Shown here: positions 46,956 through 59,047 of the stretch, in pieces
Numbering within the stretch: the first letter of the stretch is position 1
Layout of the letters: every line of letters starts with the position of its first letter
Assembly: GCA_963682055.1 (NCBI GenBank)
Contig: OY821748.1
Location: 873,001 to 937,000 of the forward strand
DNA length: 64,000 nt
DNA from: Primula veris
Taxonomy: Eukaryota; Streptophyta; Magnoliopsida; Ericales; Primulaceae
Direction of reading: 5' to 3'
Notes under the pieces: model-generated
The model's input: the letters and a program-made list of their open reading frames with translations, nothing else
Databases searched by the model: none
What the model was told of the DNA's origin: nothing
Translations under genes and position numbers: made by a program

Positions 46956-48365
46956 TTAAAAACATGAAACCTTATTTAAAACTACCCTTAAAACTAAATA
47001 CCAATTTGGGTGATTGTAACTATGATCTAATATTATTTCATTTCTCACTTCGCATTCAGGAGAACCACTTTCAGAAATTACCACTTGGTCTTTCGGATGC
47101 TTCGGAAAATTAATCTCATTAATTTCTGAGGGCAAAACAACGGGATCGAGCTCAAAACTATTGTGAGGAACGTTTTCCTCTCCACTTAAACGAAAGCAAA
47201 GAACCCTATAGGAAAATGTATCCAGTTTATCAGGTGGAATTTGAAACGATTTCACTCCTTCACACGCAATTCTACAAAACAGACACGAATATCCCTTCAC
47301 TTTAGCCAAGTAAGCGATAGAAAGACCGGAATTTTTGCAATAGCCTGACAATATTTCTGCAAACTCGTACTCGTATTTTGTCTCAGATTCACCATTAGAG
47401 TACCAATTCATATCCCAGTTTTTAAATAGAGCCCACACCTCTCCTTTTCGTGGGTATATCTTGTATCGTTTTTACTTCCCTTTTCGCAGTCAACCTTATG
47501 CGAAAACATGAGGTGTTGTTCAGTGATCTCCGTGTCTCCCTTTCTAAATTTCCCACACGAAAACGGAAATTCTGCATCGACCCATTTACTTTTGTCCTCC
47601 TCATCTGTGTACCGCTCTAGCCATGTTATACACATTTTGAACCTTGATTTAGAAATAATATTATTGATCAGAGCATAATCTCTAGGCATGGAATCCAGTC
47701 TATCATATACAGCCCATACTTGTCCGCTTTAAAACTATATGTTGTTCTAGCTTTATCAAAATCATTAAAATCTGGACCAGGGCGATAAATGGTACTATCA
47801 TAAGCGTTATGAACTTGATTTCCCTCATTTTCCAAAACACTTAGATTGTTGTTCATTTCATCCTCCCTCACAGTCACAGGCATTGAATCACCCTGAACTT
47901 TTTTTGTTTCAAGTGCTGCTTCTTCCAAAACCGTTTTCCCGTCGCAATTGATATTCTTTATGTGGCCAGAACAAGTGCAATCAAAGCAAAAGGGGAGTAG
48001 AGATTCATATTCTAAAACACGGTCTTTACCTTCTATCTCAATCACCGAACAGAGGGGTTCACTCAAATCAATCTCAATGCACACACGAGCAAATTTCCCT
48101 TTAGCACCATGGTCGACTTTAATAGGTTTACCTATTGATTTGGCCACAATGTAAATGATTTTATCATTACGAAATTCCATTGGAAGTTCAAGAAAACGAA
48201 CCCAGACCGCACTTTTCATATTTTTCAGTGCTTCTGAAGGTTTGAAATTCGGTTCCCATTTACAAACTGAGAGGAAATGATCCATAATCACCCAGGGTCC
48301 TTCCGTATAGACATAAATAAGATCTTCAATAGATTTAAATGTAAACAAGAAATAGTTTTCAAATT
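46956..48365 (-). pseudogene. Decayed third DUF4283-DUF3444 chimera
   Basis: Read on the minus strand, the similarity starts inside DUF4283 (ENYFLFTFKSIEDL near 48363), passes the knuckle CFDCTCSGHIKNINC and enters the first DUF3444. There are two frame breaks: near 47728 (one base missing in AAAGCGGACAA before the QVWAVYD motif) and near 47460 (bases missing before KIYPRKGE). The last piece (WALFKNWDMNW to NSFELDPVVLP) completes one DUF3444. Exon 1, the start of exon 2, the zinc ribbon and the second DUF3444 are absent. It cannot encode a full protein. It resembles chimera B in the DUF4283 part and shares its orientation. Confidence 0.88.
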
Positions 48366-49716
48366 TTAAAAGTATCTAGTAAATTGTACTTAACGTGGGT
48401 AATTATTAAAAGTTTTGGGTTTTTTTATAAAAAAAGTGGGAGCAATTTGTCGGCCTCAGAAGTAAGTGTCTTTTTTAGTGCTCCCTTATTATAATAGATA
48501 CTCCCCGTTAAATGTCAACTATTTTTTATTGACTTGTTCCTAAATAAGTGTCCGTTTTATCAATTTGGTAATTATAAAGTATCAAATTTACTCTTTTACC
48601 ATTTACATAATCTCAAAAAAAAAAAAAGAGCATTTAAGTAAATAAAAACAAAAACTTGATACACTTGCCATTCATGGCTATAGCAACATATCAATTTTTA
48701 GAAAAAAAATTACCCGTATTAATTTTAATTATACTATTTATAAGGTTATTATTAATACTTTGTCTTAAAATTTAATACTTTTAAAAAGTAGCAAATTATG
48801 AGAGGTACTTAAAAAGAGACAAAGAGAGTTTATTTAACGTTTGCAATTGTCTTTGTTATTATATGTGTAATTTCTTTTTATTATTTTTATTGAATCAATA
48901 ACGTTTGCTTTAGCTACGTATCGGATCCCTTACCAGTTAATTGTATTTTGTGAAATTAAAGTGAAATTATATTGGCTTATAACTTGTATTAAAATTACTT
49001 TTTATTGAATCAGTAACCCTTGCATTAGCTACATATCCGCCCTGTTACCGGTTAATTGTAATCTATGAAATTAAGTGAAATTTTACTAGCTTATAAAATG
49101 TATTAAAATTGTCGAAATAATTTTTTTAATCATCCATATTTAACATTGGAGCCATATAATTTACTTTTGAAAATAATTTCGTCAGTTTTTCATACAAATT
49201 ATTGGTTGGTCAAAATTGCACGGTAATTTCGTAGGGTACAATTAAATAAATAGGAACTGGTGGAGTGATACGTTTTGTAGATGTCAGAATACTCGAATGC
49301 TGGCCGTGGTCACTGGTCACGGTATCGCCACCGTCTCATTAGTTGAACCAATGTTATATATATATATATATATATATTGATATTTAGTGCCAACATAATA
49401 GTATTGATATTTGATACTAACAAGTGACTCAGATATTCGATACAACATAAATAAAGGTTCCAACAACAGAGTTATGAACATATTAATTCGAACTACAGTT
49501 ATAATAAGTTATCCAAACCAGCTAACCACTGAATTTAAACAGCAAAACAACAGCAGCATTTAGTGCATTACACAATTCAAAAAAGGAATTAGAGCTGCTA
49601 CATGTCTAGTGTGCAAAAGTGATCAATCTCCGTCTGAATTCACGTGAAATACGTTCAGACACGCATATGCTTCAAAAGAGGGTAATAATATTATATAAGA
49701 GTCATTTCGACAATTG
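48366..49716. other. Intergenic DNA with Stowaway-like scraps
   Basis: Words such as TACTCCCCGTTAAATGTC (about 48501) and TTGGTCAAAATTGCACGGTA with GGGTACAATTAAATAAATAGG (about 49205-49260) resemble pieces of the Stowaway element at 56619. A TA microsatellite lies near 49355. No gene. Confidence 0.4.
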
Positions 49717-52700
49717 TCAACCGGAAGAGAACATTTCAATAGGCAATGCAGCAGAATCAAGTTGCCAATAACCTTTAAGTACTCCACTTTTCTCATCCGT
49801 CAATCTAAAAGCAGGGATTTGATGGGAGAATTTAAGCAAATTAGTTTTATCGATCTCGACGGTAACATATGACATGTTTCCTTTCCTGGCCTTGAAAACT
49901 GAGTTATGCCCACATACCATTTCCAGCTCCACAGCCTTTACAGAAATACTGTTTTCCTCAAGAATTTCTACAATATCATATCCACAATCTAATAAATACA
50001 AAGACGTCATTCCCGACTTCCAGTATTTATACACTGCCCACACCTCGCCTTTCCTCGGATAAATCGCAAATTCATTCATTTGATCAGTGGGCACCACATT
50101 TAAACGATGAGAGAATGAACTAGTGTCGGTATATGAAAAATGAATTGCCTCATAATGCTTGAACATACCACAACCAATGGGCATAAGATTATCGGCGTAG
50201 TTTAGGATGTTGTTTGTCTGACACGCGGCAAGCCGAGTGATGTGTAATTTAAATTCTGGTTGGTGGTAAACTTCTTTAATAAAAGCGTAGCATTTTGGCA
50301 AACGGTCTTTACGGCAGTACAAGGCCCATAACTGACCAGGCTGGAATTTTTCTGGTGATTTTTCAGCATCAAAACTAAAAAATTCCGGTCCGGGTATTTC
50401 ATAAGAGTCTGAGCGCTCTGAAGTAGATTTGTTGTTTCCCTCATTATCTAATTCCATTTCGGCTTTGCGGTCTTTGGGAACATCGAACTCTTCAATCTTA
50501 GAGGGCAAAGAAGCGGGATCGAGCTCAAAAGAACCTTTGGGAACATCATCTCTTTCCTCTCCACTTAAACGAACACAAGGTACCCTGTGGGAGAACCTGA
50601 ATAACTGATTACTCGGTATATTGAACAAATCCGCTCCTGTTCTATAAAAGAGGCTTGAAAATCCCTTGATCTTATTCAGGTAAGCGACAGAAACACCTTT
50701 ATCGTCTTCATATCCCGACAATACCTCCACAAACTCAAGTTCGTATTTCCTCTTAGATTTAGAATCAGAATGCCAATTCAAATCCCACTTTTTGAATAAA
50801 GCCCAAGTCTCCCCCTTTCTTGGGTATATCATGTACGTAGCTCTTTTACGTCCCTTTTCCAAGTGAAGTTTATGGGATAACGCACTTTTGTGAATGGTCT
50901 CAGTGCTTCCCTTCCTAAATCTTCCACATGCAAATTCAGCATCAACAATTTTCATTTCATCTTCGCCATCTGGGTAAGAATCTAGCCATGTTATCTTCAA
51001 ATCAGACGCAGATCTAGAGATAATTTTACTGATCTGAGCATACAATCTAGGCATGCCATCCAATTCATCATATACAGCCCATATCTGCCCAACTTTAAAA
51101 CAGTCTTCTCTTTCTTTTTTGTCAAAATCATTAAATTCTGGATCTGGATACTCATAAGTTTCCGACCCACTATTAGCTTCAACATTTATCTCTCTACCAT
51201 TTTCCATAGGATTTACATCACCCTTTTCTTTTTCAGTTTCGGTTGGCTTCATCTTATTCATATCATCATCTTTCATAGCCCTAGAACCACCTTCAATTAT
51301 ATTTTCTTCAATAACATCTTCTTCCTCGTGCTCTTTTCTAGTATCAGAATTTTCTTCATTAATTTGTCGTTCTCTCCTACCATTTATTTTCGTAAAGAAT
51401 TTAGATTTCTCATTAGAATCTCCACCAAGCTCAGAAGCCTCAGTTTTGACAACCGACTCTCTAGCTCGAGGCTCAGAGATAGCATTTCTATGTGATCCCA
51501 TTTCCCCATTATTATTGGGCTCCAAATCATTCCTCTCGCTCGCAGTGAAATACTTTGTACAACATTGACACCATAAAACCGTATTGATCAAATCTCTATA
51601 AAACTTATGTTTTATAAGGCAGTGAGGACACATAGTCAAGAAAGTCGACTGACACGGATTTTGCTTTTTCTTATCACTTGAATTGGCATTTCCTTTCTTA
51701 GTTTCTTTTGGTTTAATATCAATATCCTTTGGTTTCGCCTTGTCCGAATCATCTTCTTTCGTACGCTTAGAAAAAATCCTGAATATGTTTGCTTCAGATG
51801 CCACGTTATTTATATTTGGGACAGCATGGCAATCGATATTTTTCAAGTGGCCAGAATGACTGCATTTAAAACAAAAAGAGTCAAGAAATTCATACTCTAC
51901 TTCATAGTCTTTACCTTCGATGTCAATCACCGGACAAAGAGGCGTACTCAGATCAATCTCGATGCACACACGGGCGTATTTCCTTAGGACACTATGGTCA
52001 ACTTTAATTGGCCTACCAAGCGATTTTGCTATGCTGCGAAGGATTTTATCACGATAAAATTCAACGGGAAGTTCATGAAAACGAACCCAAACCGCACTTT
52101 TCATAATAAATCGAGATTCCGAAGGTTTGAAGTTTGGTTCCCACTTACGAACTGAGAGAAAGTGATCTATAACCACCCAAGGACCTTCTGTACAAACATA
52201 CATACAGTCTTCTTTAGATTGAAATGTAAACAAGAAAAAGTTCTCACCCAAATCCACTACACTAAATTCCCCTTTCAATTTCCATATAGCACGGGCCTTC
52301 AAACAAAGTGAGTTGTATTCGATAATTTTCCCAAACAACGTCACAAGTAGAGAACTTTTCCACTGTTGTCTAAGTTCACCCAACACTTTCGGGGAAAATA
52401 AGACTTTAGGTTTACCATTTGAAGTACAAAAGGAAACCAACTCTTCTTCGTCCGTGTCCCCATCAGATTCGTCATCAGAATCAACAAAAACTATGTCCGC
52501 GGTCTTGTCTTTCAATAATATATTTCTAAGGATAGAAGCATCACCTGAATCAAAATTCAGAAGCACGAAAATTAGTTTCCATTTTCGCCGAAATGTGGTT
52601 TAGTAATGACCAGATATCAAAAAATCAAGTGGAATCACAATAACAATGCTTCTATCCTTTCGGATAAAACAGAATTTCCTTGAACTTCCACTTATCATTT

Positions 52701-55700
52701 GGATGAAGATTATATATTATGTAGTTCTTAAAACACATCCTAATTAAAATTGGCTTGACATGTGATCTTTTCAGAACCATTCTCAACAAAAAAAGCTTGC
52801 TTAATTTATATAGGGGTATAACTGAACTATATACACTCAAGACTCAAATGCGACTTGTGATTTATCCTTTAGGCTAGCCTCTTTGTATCATATACAAAAA
52901 AAAAGGTATGGCTTGATTTTATGGAACATTTAGTACAACCAAAGAGTCTGTTGACTTTACTCTTATCTGTAATATGTTAAATACAATATTTTCATTTTGA
53001 TAACTTAAGAGCGGCATCTCTGTTGTCATTAACTGTACAATCCACACTATTGCGATCATTTGTTATTCACAACTAAGATCAAAACAAAACCAGATTCGAG
53101 GTTTCAATTGGAAAAGGGGAACTTTAGTCCACAAACTAAAGTCGGCAAGTGTCTTGTTACCCTTACATTGCCTTTTTAATTATGTAATAATGCTATTCGC
53201 CAAAATGCATAACTAGACAGGGAACCAGATAATTAATGTGGCATGCTAACCGGCCAACATGAAATTTATTCCATGTGGCGGGTTTAATTTTGTGGGAGAG
53301 AAATAGTCAGTTTTAAAAAATGTCAAGTGGGCTAACTGCCACGTCGTCTATCAGATTGCAAACCAATCCATCTTTATCTTTAACAAAGAACAAAGTATGA
53401 ACTTTCACAATAGCAACAACTTTAGGTACATTTTAGTCGATATCTGAAAGCAGTTTAACACGCTCAGCCCGTTGTTAATGGTGAAATTTAGAATTGAAGA
53501 TCATTTTGAATATTGGATGTATTTCACCATTTGACTCGGTTTTGACTAGAGTACATATTGCAAACACATGGGTACAAATTGAACATATGATAAGGATAAG
53601 CTAGTAAATTACGAACTAAACACATGTCAAGATTTACAAAACACAATTTTCCCTGCTCTAAAATGGTCTCTGTTGATACCCTGAGTTTGAAAAATGAAAA
53701 GGGTTACTAGAGAGACTTTTGTGAGCTGCATGTTAAGCGTTCAACTCGAAGCTATCCATTTCATAAAAAAAGTAGAGGTTTTTCTTTTCTTTTCAAAAAT
53801 TAAGGCGTGGTTTAGACCCCTTTATTGGCTTTAGCCAAACTCAAAAGTAGCTCATTCATCAACAGTCCAGACCTGGAAATAAAATCGGTGTAAAAGAACA
53901 GTACTTAGTATTAATTTCAGAGCTCATTCAATATGTGCTCGAGAACCCATTTCAACTCCTCACATTTACACTTTTATAATGTTTACTGCTAAGCTCAAGA
54001 GTAGCGTGAGAACTGTTCATAAGAAAATTCCCTAATTAAAAGACTTCATGTTTTCAAAATCTATTTTTGAATCATTTTGCTTAAAAATGTTACTATGATC
54101 TACAATTTGGTGCTCAAGTGAGAATATAACTAATTATATTATTTGACAAGATTTCTGGTAAAGGTTTTCGAGACAGAACATTACGCTTTTCGAAGTGTCC
54201 AGATTCATATATTTTCCCAAAAATACATCTTCAGCCAATAATACACAACCATCAGCTAATTCTCACTGATCTAACAGTCGAAACTCTACTTATCAAATTT
54301 TCATACAGAAGGCGACATCAGAGTATAAGTTTTCCAAGTCCAAACACACGCATAAACTAAACTTGGCAAGACAAATGAAGACCACGAATCCAGAAATGCT
54401 AGATGAAAAATTCTATTAAGCTGGAATGGATCATTTCCGGTCTTTGGATTATTTCATTAATGGTTCAATAATCAGTGTATTTTGGTTTTCATTTCTTGGT
54501 TCTTATATTCAAGGCCCCCTACATGCCAAAGTGCTAATCCAACGTTTCAAACTAATCCATTCCGGGAGAATGGAGTTTTTTCTATTCAGCAAACCACAAC
54601 TTCCAATATCGATAACATATAGGAAATGCGACAATTTGACATATGTTCTAAGTAAAACTGTAGATAATAGGACCCGTTTGGCATCGACTTTTTTTTTTTT
54701 TGCTTTTATCTTTTTGCATTATAAATGAAAAGTAATTTGGTTTGCCAGCTTTTCTTGCTTTTAAAAATTAAGCTTTCGGAACTCTAAAAGGTAAAAAGGC
54801 TATAAAAAGGGAATCTTACATATTGTACCTGTTTGGCAATAAAAAAAGCTATGGGTGTTTAGCATGTAAGCTTTTTTAGCTTTTCAGAAGGTAGCTTTTA
54901 GGTCAAAAAGCTAGAAAGGCTCGGAAACAGAAAAGCTATGACTTTAGGGATTTTTTTAGCCTTTTCACATAAGAATTATCAAAAGTATTAATTTTTCAAT
55001 TAAGTCACTTATAAGTTAAAATAAGTAAAAATGAGTTATCAACAACAACAAAAAGTTGTAAGTCACTTGTAAGGAAAAAAACTAAGGTGGTGCCAAACAG
55101 TACACTCAGCTTCCTCTAAGCATGTTTATTTTCTCATTGCTTTTAAAAAGCAGCTTTTTGAACAAAAAATCCAATGCCAAACGCACCCTCGGTGTATTCA
55201 ATGTATTACAGTCTTATGGAGCAAAAATCTAAGCCTAAACACAGAATTCTGATAAAAGCTCCAAGCTTTTTTAAGTTGCTGCTAAACATTCCATTGCAGG
55301 AAGCTTTTTTTAAGCATATTTTTTGGTTATAGAAGGTGAGCCCAAAGGGTCCGTAGTGTAACAAATGAACCTTCTAACAACACACTAAAAAAAAAGTACT
55401 GGTTTATTACAATCTTATGAAGCAAAAACTTAAGTCCAAACACAGAATTCTGATAAAAGCTCCTAGTTTTTTTAAGTTGCTTCCAAACACTCCATTGCAG
55501 CTTATTTAAAGTTAGCTTTTTTTAAGCATGTTTTTTGTTATAGAAGGTAAGGCCAAAAAGGCCCCCATGGTGTAACAAATGAACCTTCTAACAACACAAC
55601 TAAAGAAATATTTTTAACTAACTAAACACTAGTTTAATAACCTGAAACTAGCGCATCATTATTATTATTATTATTATAATTATTACCATTTGAGGAGGCA

Positions 55701-57052
55701 TGCAAATCATTTTGTTCATCACTAAAAGCTTTAATACAGTCTTATGAAGCAAAAACTTAAGTCTAAAAACAAAATTCTGATAAAAGCTCCTAGTTTTTTT
55801 AAGTTGCTTCCAAACACTCCATTGCAGCTTATTTAAAGTTAGCTTTTTTTATGCATATTTTTTTTTATAGAAGATAAGGCCAAAAAGGCCCCCATGGTGT
55901 AACAAATGAACCTTCTAACAACACACCTAAAGAAATATTTTTAACTAACTAAACACCAGTTTAATAACCTGAAACTAGTGCATTATTATTATTATTATAA
56001 TTATTACCATTTGAGGAGGCATGCAAATCATTTTGTTCACCACTAAAAGCTTTAATATAGTCTTATGAAGCAAAAATTTAAGTCCAAACACAAAATTCTA
56101 ATTAAAGCTCCAAGCTTTTTTAAGTTGCTGCCAAACACTCCATTACAGCTTATTTAAATTAAGCTTTTTTTAAGCATATTTTTGGGTTATAGAAGGTGAG
56201 GCCAAAAGGGTCCTTAGTGTAACATATGAACCTTCTAACAACACATTAAAAAACATTTTTAACATAAAAAGTACTAGTTTATTACAAAAAAGAACTAATT
56301 TATTACAGTCTTATGAAGCAAAAATTTAAGTCCAAACACGGAATTCTGACAAAAGCTCCAAGCTTTTTTAAGTTTCTGCCAAACACTCCATTGCAGCTTA
56401 TTTAAAGTAAGATTTTTTCTAAAACCATCTTTTTGATTAAATAAGGTGAGGCCAAAAGGGCTCATAAATCATAATGTACTTCTAACAAGACATTAAAGAA
56501 ATCTATTTAACAAAAAAAGTAGTTTAATAACCTGAAACTAGTGCATATCTTATAATTATTATTAATATTATTACCATTTGAAAAGACATGCAAATTATTA
56601 TGTTCACCATTAATAGTACTAACTCCGTTCCCATTCAAATTTTGACCGGCTTATAAGTTGTATCAAAATCGTCGAAATGATTTTTTTTTTAATCTAATCA
56701 TAAAATTTTACATTTGAACTATATGATCAACTTTTAAAAAATTTCATTCCGACAATTTTGATACAAGTTATTGGCCGGTCAAAATTGCACGTAGTTTCGT
56801 AACGGACAATTAAATAGTAAGTGAGGGAGTAGTTTTGTTTAATAACATGAAACTAGTGCATATATTATAATTATTAGTATTTGAAGAGACATGCAAATCA
56901 TTCATTAATAGTAGTTTTGGTTAATAACCTGAAACTGATGCATTTTGTTCTTCATTTAAAAAAGCTTCATTTTTGCGCCTCTTTTTTGTGGTATGGTCTG
57001 AGAAAGCTAGGGTTTCTCCTTCTCCTTTATTAGGCTTCTTCTTCCCATCCAT
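49717..57052 (-). CDS. Chimeric protein B: DUF4283 + zinc knuckle + zinc ribbon + two DUF3444
   Basis: Two minus-strand exons, 56929-57052 and 49717-52544, joined in phase 1 (TCA-G|GT-GAT), give 983 residues. Exon 1 (MDGKKKPNKGEGETLAFSD...) has a KKRRK cluster, a likely nuclear localisation signal. DUF4283 lies at about 96-215 (GPWVVIDHFLSVRKWEP, SAVWVRFHELPVEFY, KYARVCIEIDLSTPL). The knuckle CFKCSHSGHLKNIDC is at about 266-280 (CX2CX4HX5C). A zinc ribbon CPHC...CQCC at about 347-370 (CX2CX16CX2C) has the same spacing as in the J-domain protein. An acidic linker precedes DUF3444 domains at about 525-720 and 775-983, ending in LPIEMFSSG. It is clearly diverged from the J-domain gene and chimera A, yet open throughout, which suggests selection. 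The 4.4-kb intron holds repeats and MITEs. Function unknown. Confidence 0.88.
54668..55192. mobile_element. Possible hAT-type MITE in the intron of chimera B
   Basis: Left GGACCCGTTTGGCATCGA and right AATGCCAAACGCACCC form an imperfect inverted repeat extended by TTTTT/AAAAA and GCTTTT/AAAAGC tracts. No target duplication found. Confidence 0.45.
55205..56470 (-). repeat. Tandem repeats in the intron of chimera B
   Basis: About five units share CTTATGAAGCAAAAACTTAAG, CTCCATTGCAGCTTATTTAAA and ATGAACCTTCTAACAACAC, starting near 55211, 55411, 55738, 56060 and 56306. Several units also contain GTTTAATAACCTGAAACTA, a copy of the exon 1 splice-donor region on the minus strand. Confidence 0.85.
56619..56829. 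mobile_element. Stowaway-like MITE in the intron of chimera B
   Basis: Starts CTAACTCCGTTCCC after TA (56617-56618) and ends GTGAGGGAG before TA (56830-56831). The interior has the paired ATTTTGACCGGCTTATAAG/TTATTGGCCGGTCAAAATT arms common in these MITEs. Confidence 0.7.
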
Positions 57053-57178
57053 TTTGCTAGAGAGAATATAAATAATAATATATGAGTGTCACAGGTGAAT
57101 TTCATTTAAGACAAACTCTATATATATATATACATGCATGTTACATAACTTGTCAAATTTTTAAATTTTCTTCTGCTT

Positions 57179-58029
57179 CTGAAAAAACGCACAAACCGTA
57201 CATTTTGTGTACGAACCGTACATTTAATCTACGGTTTGGGCTGAATTGCAATTTTTTTGAATTTCAGGGACTGAAATGTAATTTCTGTAAACTTCAGGCA
57301 AACCGTACATTTAATCTACGGTTTGGACTGAATTGCAATTTTTACAAAATGCAGGGACTGAAATGTAATTTCTGCAAACTTCAGCCAAACCGTACATTTA
57401 ATCTCTGGTTTGGCTGAAGTTTGCAGAAATTACATTTCAGTCCCTGAATTTCGAAAAAATTGCAAATTAGTCAAAAAAAATTGAAATTAAACATGAAATT
57501 AAACTTTTTTGAATTTTTTTTTTGAAATTAAACTTTTTTTATATATATTTGTGTAAGTCTATGTTTGTGTTTATTTTGAGAGATTGTTAGAATTGACCAA
57601 TTTTATATTAAAAAAAATCATGTTTAAAAGATTTATAATTTTTATAAAAAGTTCCTTTTTATTTTAAATATACGAATAGGGAATTTAGTTTTTTCCATAA
57701 AAAAAAAATTCATGTTTAATTTCAATTTTGTTTGGACTAATTTGCAATTTTTTTCAAAATTCAGGGACTGAAATACAATTTCTGCAAACTTCAGCCAAAC
57801 CATAGATTAAATGTACGGTTTGGCTAAAGTCTGCAGAAATTACATTTTAGTCCCTGTATTTTGTAAAAATTGCAATTCAGTCCAAACCGTAGATTAAATG
57901 TACGGTTTGCCTGAAGTTTACAGAAATTACATTTCAGTCCCTAAAATTCGAAAAAATTGCAATTCAGCCCAAACCGTAGATTAAATATACGGTTCGTACA
58001 AAAAATGTACGGTTTGTGCGTTTTTTCAG
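57179..58029. repeat. Foldback element with repeat-built arms
   Basis: CTGAAAAAACGCACAAACCG at the left is matched by its exact reverse complement at the right end. Each arm of about 310 bp is itself built of repeated blocks (AAACCGTACATTTAATCTAC, CAGGGACTGAAATGTAATTT), many locally palindromic. The spacer is AT-rich. It begins 127 bp upstream of the ATG of chimera B, so it may overlap that promoter. No coding capacity. Confidence 0.85.
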
Positions 58030-59047
58030 AAAAAATGTAATATAAAAATCCAGTCTCTACCAATTACACCAAACTTATTTTAATTTTGTTAAAACGCATG
58101 GTCATATAGCATAAATAAATAAATAAATAAATACAATTCCTAACTTGTTACCTTGCTATAAATAATAGCATACAAATAAATAAGTGTACACTTGTATCAA
58201 AATAAGTGTCATTTTCATATTTTATGAATGAAAAAAATATAAAAATACTATAATATTATCAAATATTACAATGAATACATTACAAAAATTGACAATAATA
58301 ATTATTTAATTTAAATTATGAGCCTAAAATATAGTATAATTAAAATTATAAACTGCATAATACTAATCACAAATTATGTAAACAAACACGATATAAGATG
58401 GGTGTCGAACTCCCACAGTACAATTAATTTATATATATCGTTATCCTGCATCCCTCTTCATTTACAATTATTGTTAATGAATAATTATTATTTAGCTATA
58501 AACTGTATTTTTAATATTACAAAATATTCATTATATGAGTGGATCGAATAATAGACATATGACTATGATAATATTTTTGTAAATTCTCATTTAATCCTTA
58601 ATCTCTTCATTACTTTTCAATTATCCACATAAAAGTATTCTTTTTGCATCTTTGATCTTCTTAGTTTCTTAGAAATTCCCACATATTTGTGATGCAAGCA
58701 CTAATTATGTCCAATACCATATATTATGCAAGCACTAAAATGTTACATACTACTACATAAATAAAGTAAGCCCTACAAGTATTTTATAGTATTTCAGTTT
58801 TAATTATTTAATTTTAAGGAATATTTAATTATTTGTTGTTTGCTTGAAATTGGAAAATGTAGCCTTTTACAGTGTAACATTTGCTAAATGTAAAAATTAA
58901 TTATTACTGAATCTGTTTCTAATTAATTGTTCATTATGAAATCACCTATAATTTTGATCGGCCAATGACTTATATCAAAATTGTCGTAATGAATTTTTTT
59001 AAAAGTTAATCATATAGTTCAAACATTAAATTATAGGGGTTTTACAG
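58030..59047. other. AT-rich intergenic DNA with small repeats
   Basis: An (AAAT)n microsatellite lies near 58108-58133. A segment at about 58817-58893 (TTTAATTATTTGTTGTTTGC and following) recurs in intron 1 of the BRCT gene. Part of a Stowaway-like arm is seen at about 58925-59030. No gene. Confidence 0.5.

Noticed and set aside
57082..57417. Plus-strand frame with repeated NRTFNLRFGLNCNF
   Set aside because: Lies in the foldback element and mirrors its tandem units.
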